DNA of 64,000 bases, taken from assembly GCF_025567625.1 (NCBI RefSeq), contig NZ_JAOQJC010000013.1, positions 62,001 through 126,000 of the forward strand, given 5' to 3'. Under the pieces are notes generated by a model. The model saw nothing but the letters and a program-made list of their open reading frames with translations, was not told the DNA's origin and searched no databases. The translations under genes and the position numbers were made by a program. How positions within the stretch are numbered: the stretch's first letter is position 1; the number at the start of each line of letters is the position of its first letter. Source of the DNA: Paenibacillus sp. J5C2022. GTDB lineage: Bacteria > Bacillota > Bacilli > Paenibacillales > Paenibacillaceae. Shown here piece after piece: positions 33,079 to 42,114 of this stretch.

Positions 33079-34182
33079 TCAGGCATCTTGCTTTCGACTC
33101 TTCAACAATCGCTCCGCTTCCTTCATAACCGAATGCACAAGCTCCCCTGCGGTCCTGTCCGATCGGGACAATCGGGTTGCTTGTCCCGCCCATAGAGACA
33201 TATATTCCGGCTCGTTCATTTCTGCCGCATGACGCCGAATTTCTCCGGTTAAGGTGTTCTGGCTAGGGAATGGAAGCGGCTTGTGCCCGGATTCGTCCAT
33301 CATATCGATGAAGGTATTCCTGATCCCTCTAGCAGGTCTTCCGGAGAAAACTTTCGTAATAACTGTACTCTCCTCGTTACTGGCAGTTATCGCTTGCTGA
33401 TAAGCGGGATGCGCCCCCGACTCCCGGCAGGTGAGGAACGCCGTGCCCATCTGCACGCCTTGCGCACCCAGCATGATCGCCGCCGCTAGCCCGCGCCCGT
33501 CCATGATGCCCCCTGCGGCGACGACAGGCACCTGTACGGCATCCGCCACTTGCGGGACAAGCGAGAACGTCCCTACTTGCGCGCCATCGGGATGATCGGT
33601 CAGATGGAATGTGCCCCGATGACCTCCGGCATCGCTGCCCTGCGCCACGATAACGTCAGCGCCTCTCCGCTCCGCTTCCAGAGCCTCCCTCACCGTTGTC
33701 GCCATAGCGATGAATCGAACGCCCCTTCGCTGCAGCGCCTCCCTGTCTGCCTCGTTCAACAAGCCGAATGCTGTGCTTAATACCGGAACGCTTTCTTCCA
33801 ATACGACTGTAAGCTGTTCCCGGAACCAGTCCGGCGTATGAAGCGTCCTGAGCTCTCCATCCGCCTCTGATCCAGGCTTCAGTCCAATTCGTTCCCTTAC
33901 CGCGTTCAGTGCGCGCTCCGCTTCCCGCTGACGCCTCCAATCGTCCTGCATGGACACCGAGAACAAGTTAACTGCGAACGGCCGCTTCGTCAATTCCGAT
34001 ATGCGCCTTACAGCGCTTCTTATCGCCTCCGGCTTCATATATGCCGCTCCCAGCGTACCGAGGCCTCCCGCCTCGGAGACTGCCGCCACCAGCTCCGGCG
34101 TCGTCGCGCCGCCTGCCATGCCTGCTTGAATGAGCGGATATTGAATGCCCAGCAGCTTGCAAATGGATGATTCCGACCACAT
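33079..34182 (-). CDS. Nitronate monooxygenase (2-nitropropane dioxygenase family)
   Basis: 367 residues from ATG 34182, with AAAGGAG 9 nt upstream (an ATG at 34206 is outside that site). A TIM-barrel FMN enzyme: YPLIQAGMAGGATTPELVAAVSEAGGLG at the start, AQGSDAGGHRG (phosphate and nitronate site with the catalytic His) in the middle, VPVVAAGGIMDGRG, and MLGAQGVQMGTAFL. This is the pattern of class II nitronate monooxygenases, which detoxify nitronates such as propionate 3-nitronate. Soluble, monocistronic, divergent from the 28-residue gene at 34286. Confidence 0.93.
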   Translation of the reverse strand: MWSESSICKLLGIQYPLIQAGMAGGATTPELVAAVSEAGGLGTLGAAYMKPEAIRSAVRRISELTKRPFAVNLFSVSMQDDWRRQREAERALNAVRERIGLKPGSEADGELRTLHTPDWFREQLTVVLEESVPVLSTAFGLLNEADREALQRRGVRFIAMATTVREALEAERRGADVIVAQGSDAGGHRGTFHLTDHPDGAQVGTFSLVPQVADAVQVPVVAAGGIMDGRGLAAAIMLGAQGVQMGTAFLTCRESGAHPAYQQAITASNEESTVITKVFSGRPARGIRNTFIDMMDESGHKPLPFPSQNTLTGEIRRHAAEMNEPEYMSLWAGQATRLSRSDRTAGELVHSVMKEAERLLKSRKQDA

Positions 34183-34285
34183 CTTCGACACTCCTTTATC
34201 CACCATCTTCTGTGTTCAGTGTATATCAAGCGGGGCGTTGCTTCAAACTAATGAATCAGTTTACCGGGAAGGAGGGAATGGCAAT

Positions 34286-34372
34286 ATGGCCAAACAACAA
34301 GGACATGCCGTCAAAAATACGCAAACGAAATCATCCGACAAAAAAAGCAACGGCTCCGGCAACAACCACTGA
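34286..34372 (+). CDS. 28-residue basic hydrophilic peptide
   Basis: Reads MAKQQGHAVKNTQTKSSDKK and then eight more polar residues. AAGGAGG at 34269-34275 stands 10 nt before the ATG, and a strong terminator begins 17 nt after the stop, so the unit looks like a complete small gene. The composition (Lys, Ser, Asn, Gln, no hydrophobic core) recalls minor spore or intrinsically disordered peptides, but I recognise no family. Confidence 0.6.
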   Translation: MAKQQGHAVKNTQTKSSDKKSNGSGNNH

Positions 34373-34387
34373 TACGGTCGGCATTTA

Positions 34388-34433
34388 AAAAACACCCCGT
34401 CACCGGCTAAGAACCGGCAGGCGGGGTGTTTTC
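34388..34433 (+). terminator. Terminator of the 28-residue gene
   Basis: Stem AACACCCCG/CGGGGTGTT with a nested CCGG pairing, followed by TTTTCG on the plus strand. Confidence 0.85.
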
Positions 34434-34548
34434 GTATGCCCGGAACAAGGAATATGGCACTTTTTGTAGAATAAGTATCTATCGTATAACAAACTTAACT
34501 CACGGAAACGACGAGACGAATACATAATGAAATGTGGTGTTGAAAAAA

Positions 34549-35169
34549 ATGAGCACACTTTACTCCAATAACTATACCGTCATTGATTTCGAAACGAGCG
34601 GACTTGATCCCATGAAGGATCGTGTCATCGAAGTAGCCGCCATTCGCTGCGTCAACGGGGAAATTGCGAGCGAATTCAGCACGCTCGTACAATTTGACGG
34701 CAAGCTGTCTCCCAAAATTACAGAGCTTACCGGAATTACAGACGAAATGACCGCCGGGGGAATGGATGAAGGCACAGCTTTCCGCATTTTGAACCGAATG
34801 ATCGGCGACCATATATTAATTGCGCACAATGCCGGATTCGACTTAGGCTTTCTGCATTATACCCTCATGCGGCTGGCCGGCAGATCATTCCTTAATTCCT
34901 TCATTGACACGCTCACGATTAGCAGGGAACGGCATACCTATCCCCATACGCTGAAAGATATGTGCGACCGCTACCAGATTCCGTTAATTGGCGGACATCG
35001 AGCGTTGAACGACGTCATCGCCTGCTGGGAGCTGTTCCGCAAGCTCGATGAAGAAGCGCCTGTGCAGCAGCATCTGAACAAATTGGGTTACTTGAGCAAG
35101 TACGGACCTCCGCGCTGGAGCCCGCCTCACGCCGAACTGGAGCCGATTCAGCTGAAGTACGCACGGTAA
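34549..35169 (+). CDS. DnaQ-like 3'-5' exonuclease
   Basis: 206 residues from ATG 34549; a GTG at 34534 is also in frame and neither has a strong ribosome site. The DEDDh exonuclease motifs are complete: ExoI VIDFETSGLDP (Asp, Glu), ExoII IAHNAGFDLGFL (Asp) and ExoIII GGHRALNDV (His, Asp). The size and the lack of a polymerase or helicase domain suit a stand-alone epsilon-like exonuclease or an oligoribonuclease relative. It is transcribed alone and ends before a bidirectional hairpin. Confidence 0.9.
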   Translation: MSTLYSNNYTVIDFETSGLDPMKDRVIEVAAIRCVNGEIASEFSTLVQFDGKLSPKITELTGITDEMTAGGMDEGTAFRILNRMIGDHILIAHNAGFDLGFLHYTLMRLAGRSFLNSFIDTLTISRERHTYPHTLKDMCDRYQIPLIGGHRALNDVIACWELFRKLDEEAPVQQHLNKLGYLSKYGPPRWSPPHAELEPIQLKYAR

Positions 35170-35252
35170 TTCGAGGAATCCGTCACGCTAGCAGGGCGTC
35201 ACTCCAAAAGTTCGAATGGGTTGACGGGGTGGAGCAGGTTAACATACGAAAT

Positions 35253-35283
35253 AAACCGTCAGAGCGCGATGCTCTGACGGTTT
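35253..35283. terminator. Bidirectional terminator between the exonuclease gene and the glycan operon
   Basis: Perfect 13-pair stem AAACCGTCAGAGC/GCTCTGACGGTTT with a 5-nt loop, lying between two converging transcription units. Confidence 0.85.
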
Positions 35284-35346
35284 ATTGTTGACTACTGAGT
35301 CTGCTCTCTCTGCATGATCACCCTCATGTCGGCAATGACCTAGCTG

Positions 35347-36519
35347 CTAGAACTCCAATTCGTGAATCGTCCCAACCGGCTGGCACATCAGCTCGCAGCC
35401 TTCCGGCGTAATGACCACGCCCTTCTCCCAGCGGATGCCGAAGGATGGCGTTGTCACGAAGGTGTCGATCTGAAACGTCATGTTCGGCTCCAGCAGGTAA
35501 TTGGACGACGTCTCCATCCATGGCGCTTCCACTTCGATCATGCCGGTGCCATGGCAAGGTCCATACAAGTAATTTTCCTCATAGCCGTTGTCTTGATAAT
35601 ATTGTATAAAGCCCTTGGCCACATCGCTGGCGTTAACCCCTGCCTTCAAATTCGCCTGCGTCCACTCATGCGCCTTCAACCCGAACTCGATGACCGCTCT
35701 GCGATCCGAAGTCAGCTTCCCGAGGCTGATCGGCAAGCCGACCGCAGCGGAATAACCGTCCACCTTAGCCGACAAGTTCAGCTGCACAATATCTCCCTTA
35801 TTGATCACCCGGTGAGAGGAACGAGATATGGCGTGGCTAGTCGATTTCTCGCTGAAAATATACATCGGAAGCCCTTCGTATTCGGCACCGTTCTCATAGA
35901 TGACACGCTGGGCAACACCTACCATTTGCGTCTCTGTCACGCCCGGACGAATCGTGCGAATGACCTCTTCCGTAGCCAGCTCGGCGATGCGGTAGCCTTC
36001 GCGCAAGCAAGCAAGCTCATTGGCTGACTTGATCTTCCGCAGCGACACCATAATATCGTCAGCACCGGTGATTTCCGCTTCAGGGAAGTTGCTCTTCAGC
36101 CCTTCCATCATGACGACCGTCGTATCCAGCAGGCTGGCCACGCCGATTTTCAGCTTGGAGCCGGTTATGCCCAGCGCCCTGAACACATCCTTATACGTGT
36201 TCGGCTTCAACTCGGGATAGCTTGGATTAGCCGACTCGCGATATTCCATCAGTGTGAAGATTTTGTCGATTTTGCCGAAGTCGGACGCATATATCGTGCT
36301 TTCCGGTCCCACAAGCAATGCGGCCTCGCCGGAAGCCGTAATGACCACGCCCGCTCGCTCGAACAATGGCCAGAACCCGCTGAAGTATCGCGCATTGGCA
36401 TAATCCGCTTCGTTGGAGTTTACGACCAATGCGTCCAATCCTTTCTGCTGTACAATCTTTGCCGCGCGCTGAATTCTTTCCTTATATTCATGATCCGGTA
36501 TATACACTCTTCCTGCCAT
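35347..36519 (-). CDS. M24-family (creatinase/Xaa-Pro dipeptidase-like) protein lacking metal ligands
   Basis: 390 residues with the two-domain creatinase/prolidase build: an N-terminal domain (~1-145) and a pita-bread domain (~150-390, REGYRIAELATEEVIRTIRPGVTE). In metal-dependent members five ligands are needed. Here the two Asp positions read QLNLSAKVDGYSAAV (Asn and Ala), the His is kept in GPCHGTGM, the first Glu position is Asp in FQIDTF, and only the last Glu is kept (RWEKG). A metal-free hydrolase like creatinase, or a binding protein, fits better than a peptidase. Last gene of the LacI operon, 12 nt after the permease gene. Confidence 0.85.
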   Translation of the reverse strand: MAGRVYIPDHEYKERIQRAAKIVQQKGLDALVVNSNEADYANARYFSGFWPLFERAGVVITASGEAALLVGPESTIYASDFGKIDKIFTLMEYRESANPSYPELKPNTYKDVFRALGITGSKLKIGVASLLDTTVVMMEGLKSNFPEAEITGADDIMVSLRKIKSANELACLREGYRIAELATEEVIRTIRPGVTETQMVGVAQRVIYENGAEYEGLPMYIFSEKSTSHAISRSSHRVINKGDIVQLNLSAKVDGYSAAVGLPISLGKLTSDRRAVIEFGLKAHEWTQANLKAGVNASDVAKGFIQYYQDNGYEENYLYGPCHGTGMIEVEAPWMETSSNYLLEPNMTFQIDTFVTTPSFGIRWEKGVVITPEGCELMCQPVGTIHELEF

Positions 36520-36531
36520 TTTTATCTCTCC

Positions 36532-37521
36532 CTACTCTTTTTTCGTTTTTGCGTCGATCAGAACGACAATTGCCAGAATAAGCCCTTTAATAATCCATTG
36601 CCAGTATGAACCGATGCCGAGCAGCACCATGGCGTTATCGATAATGCCGAGAATAAGTGCCGCGATAACGACGCCGATCACTTTTCCCCTGCCGCCTGAG
36701 AGGGAAGTACCGCCCAGCACGACGACGGTAATGACGTCGAACAACATATTTTCCCCAATCGTCGGTTGGCCCGCCATCGTTCTGGATGTAATAAGAATGG
36801 CGCCGATCGCCGTCAGGAAGCTTCCCAATAGAAAGGAGATCATCTTGATTCTATTCGTATTGATGCCAGACAGCCGGCTGGCTTCCTCATTGCCTCCGAC
36901 GGCATAAATACTTCTGCCCGTTGCCGTATGCATCGTGAACACATACAGAACCGCCGCGATAACGATCAGAATAATAACCGGCACAGGGATTGGACCGACG
37001 TAACCCGCGCCGAGCACCTTGAAGCCCGACGGCAAGCCGGAGATCGGAATGCTGTTGCTGTACAAATAATTGACGCCTTTCAGCACGATCATCGTCACCA
37101 GTGTCGCGATAAATGCCGGAATCTTCCCGTAGACGGCCAGCAAGCCGTTAACGAAGCCCACTGCGATCGAAGCGCCCAATACGATCACAACGGCAAGTAC
37201 GATGGGCACGTCATTCCAATGCACCAGTCCCGCCAGCAGCACGCTTGTAAATCCGATAGAAGAGCCTGCCGACATATCAATGCCGCCAATCAGGACAACG
37301 AAGAACTGCCCCAGCGCTATGATGGCGAGAAAAGAGATCTGCCTCACAATGTTGATAATATTGTTGCTGTCGAAAAATCCGTCAACGAAGATGGAGCAAG
37401 CCGCAAACAAACCGATGAAAATGAATAGGATGGCCCACTCCTTCATAAACAAGGTAACGGATTCATTCGGCGCAAGACTCCTGCCTCGCTTCTCCGTAGC
37501 TCCCATTGCTTCCATTGTCAT
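36532..37521 (-). CDS. RbsC-type sugar ABC transporter permease
   Basis: 329 residues with about nine or ten membrane segments (WAILFIFIGLFAACSIFVDGF; LAIIALGQFFVVLIGGIDMS). GGIDMSAGSSIGF and the EAA-like loop ANPFGGNEEASRLSGI-type stretch (here YAVGGNEEASRLSGI) are characteristic of BPD_transp_2 permeases. It forms the pore with the RbsA-like ATPase. Its ATG overlaps the ATPase stop (ATGA), so the two are translationally coupled. Confidence 0.94.
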   Translation of the reverse strand: MTMEAMGATEKRGRSLAPNESVTLFMKEWAILFIFIGLFAACSIFVDGFFDSNNIINIVRQISFLAIIALGQFFVVLIGGIDMSAGSSIGFTSVLLAGLVHWNDVPIVLAVVIVLGASIAVGFVNGLLAVYGKIPAFIATLVTMIVLKGVNYLYSNSIPISGLPSGFKVLGAGYVGPIPVPVIILIVIAAVLYVFTMHTATGRSIYAVGGNEEASRLSGINTNRIKMISFLLGSFLTAIGAILITSRTMAGQPTIGENMLFDVITVVVLGGTSLSGGRGKVIGVVIAALILGIIDNAMVLLGIGSYWQWIIKGLILAIVVLIDAKTKKE

Positions 37522-39014
37522 ACCCCCAACAACTTGCTGATAATGTTGCTTTGCGTTTTGTCTTCACCCGATACACAAGTCTGGAACTCACCTTCGAACA
37601 TCACGTAAATGCTGTGGCACAATCCAAGCAGCTCCTCCAGCTCGGGAGAAACAATGACGACAGATTTCCCCTTGGCCGTCAGATCGTGAATAAGCTTGTA
37701 AATTTCCGCCTTGGCGCCGACATCGATGCCGCGGGTCGGCTCATCGAAGAGGAACAGCTCCGAATCGGCAAGCACCCACTTGGAGATGACAATCTTCTGC
37801 TGATTGCCGCCGCTCAGCTTCACTACGGATTGCTGAGGCGTTGCCTTCACGCGCATCCGCTTCGCCACCCCATTCGCTTCTTCACGCTCTCGGCCGTGCT
37901 GCATCGTCACTTTCTCGAAGCGCTTCAGGGATGGAAGCGTAATATTATGGACAACATTGAAATTCATAACCAGACCAAGCTGCTTCCGCTCATCAGGGAC
38001 GAGACCTATGCCCTTGCGGATCGCTGCCGACGGCGACTTGAACGACACCTTCTCCCCTTTCCAGATGATCTCTCCATCCGTAATCTTGTAATTGCCGAAT
38101 ATGGCGTTCAGCAGCTCCGTCTTGCCTGCTCCGACCAGACCGGCAATGCCTACCACTTCTCCGGTTCTCACCGTCATATCGATATTGCGGAACGCCTTCT
38201 CTGACGTAAGCCCTTTCAACTCCAATATGGGATCGCCGATCCGTTCGTTAAGCGGAGGGAATATTTGCGTCATTTCCCTGCCGATAATCATGGCAATCAG
38301 CTCGTCCTTGTTCACATCTCCGACTTCGCCGGAATGGATCAGCCGCCCATCGCAGAGCACCGTATACGTATCGCATACCTCGAAAATTTCATCCAGCCGG
38401 TGGGAGATATAAATAATGCCTATGCCGCGTTGTTTCAAAATGCGAATAATGCGGTAAATGTTCTCAATTTCCTTCTCCTGCAATACAGCTGTCAGCTCAT
38501 CCATAATAATCATCTTCGCCTGCATGGAGACTGCTTTAGCCAGCTGAATAATCTGCTTTTCCGCCATTCGAAGCTCCTTGACCGGCACCGTCAGATCCAC
38601 CTCCGCTCCCAGAAAGGAAAGAAGCTCCTCTCCTTTGCGAAGCATTGCCTTCCGGCTGACGAGACCAAACTTCTTCTCGTAATTGCCGATAAACAAGTTT
38701 TCAAGCCCATTCATCTCCGGAATCAGCTGCAGCTCCTGATGTACGACGGCAATGCCCATCTGCTGCGAGCTGCGAACATGATACCCTCCCTTCTCGCTGA
38801 CATTCGCGCCATCCACATACAACGCGCCTTCGGAAGGCGTATAGTGCCCGATAATGATTTTGGCCAGCGTCGACTTGCCGGCTCCATTCTCGCCGACCAG
38901 CGCCCTGCACTCTCCCGGCTTCAGGCTGAAGGACACATGGTCCAACGCCTTGACGCCGGGGAATGATTTGGACACGTCCCGCAGCTCGATGATCGGTGTC
39001 ACTCCCGCATTCAT
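37518..39014 (-). CDS. RbsA-type sugar ABC transporter ATPase (two nucleotide-binding domains)
   Basis: 498 residues. Domain 1 has Walker A GENGAGKST and Walker B MIIMDEL, but its signature is weak (ELRMAEKQ). Domain 2 has a degenerate Walker A (GLVGAGKTE), the signature LSGGNQQK and LFDEPTRGIDVGAK. This asymmetric pair is normal for CUT2 (ribose/galactose/xylose) transporters. It powers uptake of the sugar captured by the lipoprotein at 42115-43161. It overlaps the deacetylase gene and the permease gene by 4 bp on each side. Confidence 0.95.
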   Translation of the reverse strand: MNAGVTPIIELRDVSKSFPGVKALDHVSFSLKPGECRALVGENGAGKSTLAKIIIGHYTPSEGALYVDGANVSEKGGYHVRSSQQMGIAVVHQELQLIPEMNGLENLFIGNYEKKFGLVSRKAMLRKGEELLSFLGAEVDLTVPVKELRMAEKQIIQLAKAVSMQAKMIIMDELTAVLQEKEIENIYRIIRILKQRGIGIIYISHRLDEIFEVCDTYTVLCDGRLIHSGEVGDVNKDELIAMIIGREMTQIFPPLNERIGDPILELKGLTSEKAFRNIDMTVRTGEVVGIAGLVGAGKTELLNAIFGNYKITDGEIIWKGEKVSFKSPSAAIRKGIGLVPDERKQLGLVMNFNVVHNITLPSLKRFEKVTMQHGREREEANGVAKRMRVKATPQQSVVKLSGGNQQKIVISKWVLADSELFLFDEPTRGIDVGAKAEIYKLIHDLTAKGKSVVIVSPELEELLGLCHSIYVMFEGEFQTCVSGEDKTQSNIISKLLGV

Positions 39015-39916
39015 CGGATAGTCCCCTTATTCCAGGAAGCTGCGAATTCATCCGCGCGATGGAACGTCGAACCCCTGTCCTTCAGCCGGTCAATCAGGAT
39101 CGAGAATTCGCGCATCGCCTTGTCTCCGCAGCCAAGCGTCAGGAAGCGATCGGGTATTACCGTTGCTTCCCCGTAATGGTAGCTTTCCTGAATAGGAACG
39201 AACTCCCAAGGGTGGAAGTAGAAGCAAAGCACCATGGGAAGCTGCCTTTCCTTCAGGAATCGGAGGAATCCGTCAATATGCTTCATCAGCGCATCGGCTC
39301 CTTGCGTCCGAAATAACGGCCACTGATCCCGATCGCGTTCCAGGCCGGGGTCTTTGCTGACCATTGCCATATCGGCGAAGTTGGGAATTTCAACGATCTT
39401 CATATCCCCTTCCTTCGTCCAGTTATCGCTGCTGGGGTTATAGGGTGCGTAACGCTCTCTATAGAAGTACATAGGATAAGAGGCATCCGATACATAGTTC
39501 AATCCTTCCAGTGCGTTCAGGAGCGCAGTCGATCCCCACAGACGGGGAGCACGGAACGATACAGGCTGATGCCCCAGCACCTGTTCGACCCATTCCGTCG
39601 CCTTCCCGATGCGGAAAGGTACTTCCTCAGGCAGCAGCGGCACGACGCCGGGAATGGGGAATAGCTCATCCCCTACCGTCTCGTGGAACAGGGAGTGGCA
39701 GCCGACCTCATTGCCGCTTTCCTTCACAAGCTCGACGCTCTCCGGATTTCTGCGCGCCGCGTCGCCGGTATAATAGAACGTCCCCTTAATCCCCTTCTTG
39801 TCGAACAACTCGATGAGAGGAGGCGTGCCGTTCCTCACCCCGTCGTAATAAGGGGTGAAGCTCCCGACATCCGTCTCCATATCGAAGCCAAATATCACAT
39901 GAATATTGTCACGCAT
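39011..39916 (-). CDS. Polysaccharide deacetylase (NodB/CE4-like)
   Basis: 301 residues from ATG 39916, with AAGGAGAGG just upstream; a longer frame lacks support. The NodB homology is divergent: the metal Asp lies in FGFDMETD in place of TFDDG, GCHSLFHE gives the His-x-x-x-His ligand pair, and SFRAPRLWG is the substrate groove strand. FYFHPWEF supplies the late His. There is no signal peptide, so it should act on imported sugars in the cytosol, for example removing N-acetyl groups from amino-sugar oligomers. The gene overlaps the RbsA-like gene by 4 bp. Confidence 0.88.
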   Translation of the reverse strand: MRDNIHVIFGFDMETDVGSFTPYYDGVRNGTPPLIELFDKKGIKGTFYYTGDAARRNPESVELVKESGNEVGCHSLFHETVGDELFPIPGVVPLLPEEVPFRIGKATEWVEQVLGHQPVSFRAPRLWGSTALLNALEGLNYVSDASYPMYFYRERYAPYNPSSDNWTKEGDMKIVEIPNFADMAMVSKDPGLERDRDQWPLFRTQGADALMKHIDGFLRFLKERQLPMVLCFYFHPWEFVPIQESYHYGEATVIPDRFLTLGCGDKAMREFSILIDRLKDRGSTFHRADEFAASWNKGTIR

Positions 39917-39932
39917 AGCAATCCTCTCCTTC

Positions 39933-42038
39933 TTACAGCCACAGCCAACCGAGCGCTTCCACGCCCAGGAAGATCTGCCTGTCATCGCGATTGTCAGGGT
40001 CCAGCTCATTATGAATAACCCGCTTCAACTCATGGTAAGGATACATACAGGACGGCGTTCCCGTCTCCGAGACGGGATTCACATCGAAGTAGACCCGCTT
40101 CACCAAAGCGAAATCCTGTTCATTCAGCGCGTCCATCCGCAAGAGCAGCGCTCTCTTCTGATCGGGATCGACGGCTTGGTCATAAGCGATGGACGCCAAC
40201 GCCAGGTCATAGATCATTCTGTTGCGCTCATGCGCATTTTTGATTTTGTCGAAATGCTTCATATAGACGCAAAGCTGTTCATCGTCCCGGATTGCACTTC
40301 TCACTCTATCAATCTTCTCCCCTAATGCCGGCCAGCTTGCGATCGCCGCCTCAATAACCGGGATGTCCCCCTCATTCACTTTATTGCGCAGGAACGGGAA
40401 CTCTGTCGGGAAGATGTTCAACTGGCTCTCGTGTATCGTCAGCATATTTTGCAGCACGTCCAGAATATCATCCGCCAGTTCTGATCCGAATACGGCTTCC
40501 ACGGCATAGCGGTAGAATTGCTCGTGCGGCTTGTCGCCGCCCCAGCCATAATAGGCGTGGGCATTCAAATTGAGGAAATAGCCGTACCATTCGAACATGT
40601 AGCCGTTGATGCCCTTCACGCCGCGCTCCGCAGAATCGATATGCATATCGATATCCTTTTCGATATATTGGTGGTTCGTCTCCTCATCCGCGCGAATCAC
40701 ATTGGTTTTGAATATACGCATCAGTCTTCCCATCGTCGAAGCGACGGCATTGGCTTCCGTATCCCGAGCCCATATGCGATCCTTGCCGAACACTTCAATC
40801 CACTTCGGAAATTCATCATCGGATACATATAAGCCCGGCGCCCAGAAAAGCACAACGTCCTTCGGAATGCTGTTCACGCAGTCCTGCAAGTAAGCCAGAT
40901 CCTTCTCCAGCGGCGGCTCTCTCCAGGCGCGGATGCCGACGACGCAATCCGGATTCTCAGCCTTAATTTCATCATAAAGCGTATTCAGCAGCCAGAAGTT
41001 GGCCTTATGCTTCGCTTCCGCAGGCGTGCGGTTCAGCATGAAGTTCTCCTTGCAAGCCTTGCAGTTGCAGAACCAGTAGGACTCCTCGCTTTCTTCGAAG
41101 TCGATGCCGTCAAAGCCAAGCTTCACAACCCGGCGAACCGCCGCTTTCAGGTAAGCGAGATTGTCCGGATTGCTCAGGCATAACGTATCGAAGTCGTTCA
41201 CGAACCCGCCATCCTCCGGCAGAACCATCCTCCTGTCCTTATACAGGCTTGGATAGCCGCCATTGTAGCTATTCAGGCCGATGTAGGCGAAGAAATCGAT
41301 GCCCAGCTTATGTCCGTAATCGAATAACCTTGACAGAAATTCGTTGGCAATATTGGGGTGGGTATATGCAATCTCAATCCAGTTGCCGCTCTCTTCATTC
41401 CACACGTTCATCTTGTAATTGTGCAGCATCGTCTCCGGATACTCATCGAACCGGAATGGCCAGTATCCGTACATGCACATATTGAATTGATTAATCTTCT
41501 GGTCGGAGCATATGTTCAAATATTGAATCCATTCGTCATAGCCCCATAGCTGCATATCGAAACCTATCCGTCCGTAGCCTGCATACCAGGCGAATGTGTT
41601 CGATACAGAACGCTTCTCAATGGAAGGCCAGTCAACAATGCTTGCAGCGGGAACGGCATAACGCCCCTCTTCCTGTCTCTGCAGCAATTGCTTGAAGGTA
41701 GACAATGCGTTGACATAGCCGTCACGATGGGCGAAAGCCAACTTTACTTCGGATGATTCCGTCCGCAGCGTATATCCCTGCTTCACGAACAGCTCCGTAT
41801 TGTCCGTCTCCGCATCCTCCGGCAATCTGTCGGTCAGGATGAGAGGGAGCAAGCCGGGGGCTGTGACATTCATTTGTACAGTTATATTGGGATAGTCCCA
41901 CAGCTTCATTTTGGCGAGTTCCAGCGGATCGAAGCTTATTCCGTCTAAGCCGGTTGTCATAAGGCTGATTCCTTCGAACGGAATGGACAGATTTTGACCT
42001 ATTTCATAGCGCTTTGGTTCAGGGAGTAATGCGTGCAT
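39933..42038 (-). CDS. Glycoside-hydrolase-like protein with hexosaminidase-type N-terminal domain
   Basis: 701 residues from ATG 42038 (AAGGAGG 7-8 nt upstream; the frame extends to 42203 without support). Residues ~1-130 resemble the N-terminal domain that precedes the barrel in family 20 and related glycosidases (LLPEPKRYEIG; GYTLRTESSEVKLAFAHRDG). A TIM-barrel-like region follows (SNTFAWYAGYGRIGFDMQLW; YGYWPFR), with FDGIDFEESEESYWFCNCKAC, where the adjacent acidic residues are candidates for catalysis and the Cys cluster may bind a metal. There is no export signal. I cannot name the family with certainty. Confidence 0.72.
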   Translation of the reverse strand: MHALLPEPKRYEIGQNLSIPFEGISLMTTGLDGISFDPLELAKMKLWDYPNITVQMNVTAPGLLPLILTDRLPEDAETDNTELFVKQGYTLRTESSEVKLAFAHRDGYVNALSTFKQLLQRQEEGRYAVPAASIVDWPSIEKRSVSNTFAWYAGYGRIGFDMQLWGYDEWIQYLNICSDQKINQFNMCMYGYWPFRFDEYPETMLHNYKMNVWNEESGNWIEIAYTHPNIANEFLSRLFDYGHKLGIDFFAYIGLNSYNGGYPSLYKDRRMVLPEDGGFVNDFDTLCLSNPDNLAYLKAAVRRVVKLGFDGIDFEESEESYWFCNCKACKENFMLNRTPAEAKHKANFWLLNTLYDEIKAENPDCVVGIRAWREPPLEKDLAYLQDCVNSIPKDVVLFWAPGLYVSDDEFPKWIEVFGKDRIWARDTEANAVASTMGRLMRIFKTNVIRADEETNHQYIEKDIDMHIDSAERGVKGINGYMFEWYGYFLNLNAHAYYGWGGDKPHEQFYRYAVEAVFGSELADDILDVLQNMLTIHESQLNIFPTEFPFLRNKVNEGDIPVIEAAIASWPALGEKIDRVRSAIRDDEQLCVYMKHFDKIKNAHERNRMIYDLALASIAYDQAVDPDQKRALLLRMDALNEQDFALVKRVYFDVNPVSETGTPSCMYPYHELKRVIHNELDPDNRDDRQIFLGVEALGWLWL

Positions 42039-42114
42039 CGTTGTGCCTCCTTGTCGATTTCTTGGAGAAGGGCCGTGTAATGGCCCCCTCACGCTGTTCT
42101 TTGACGCTTCCCGA

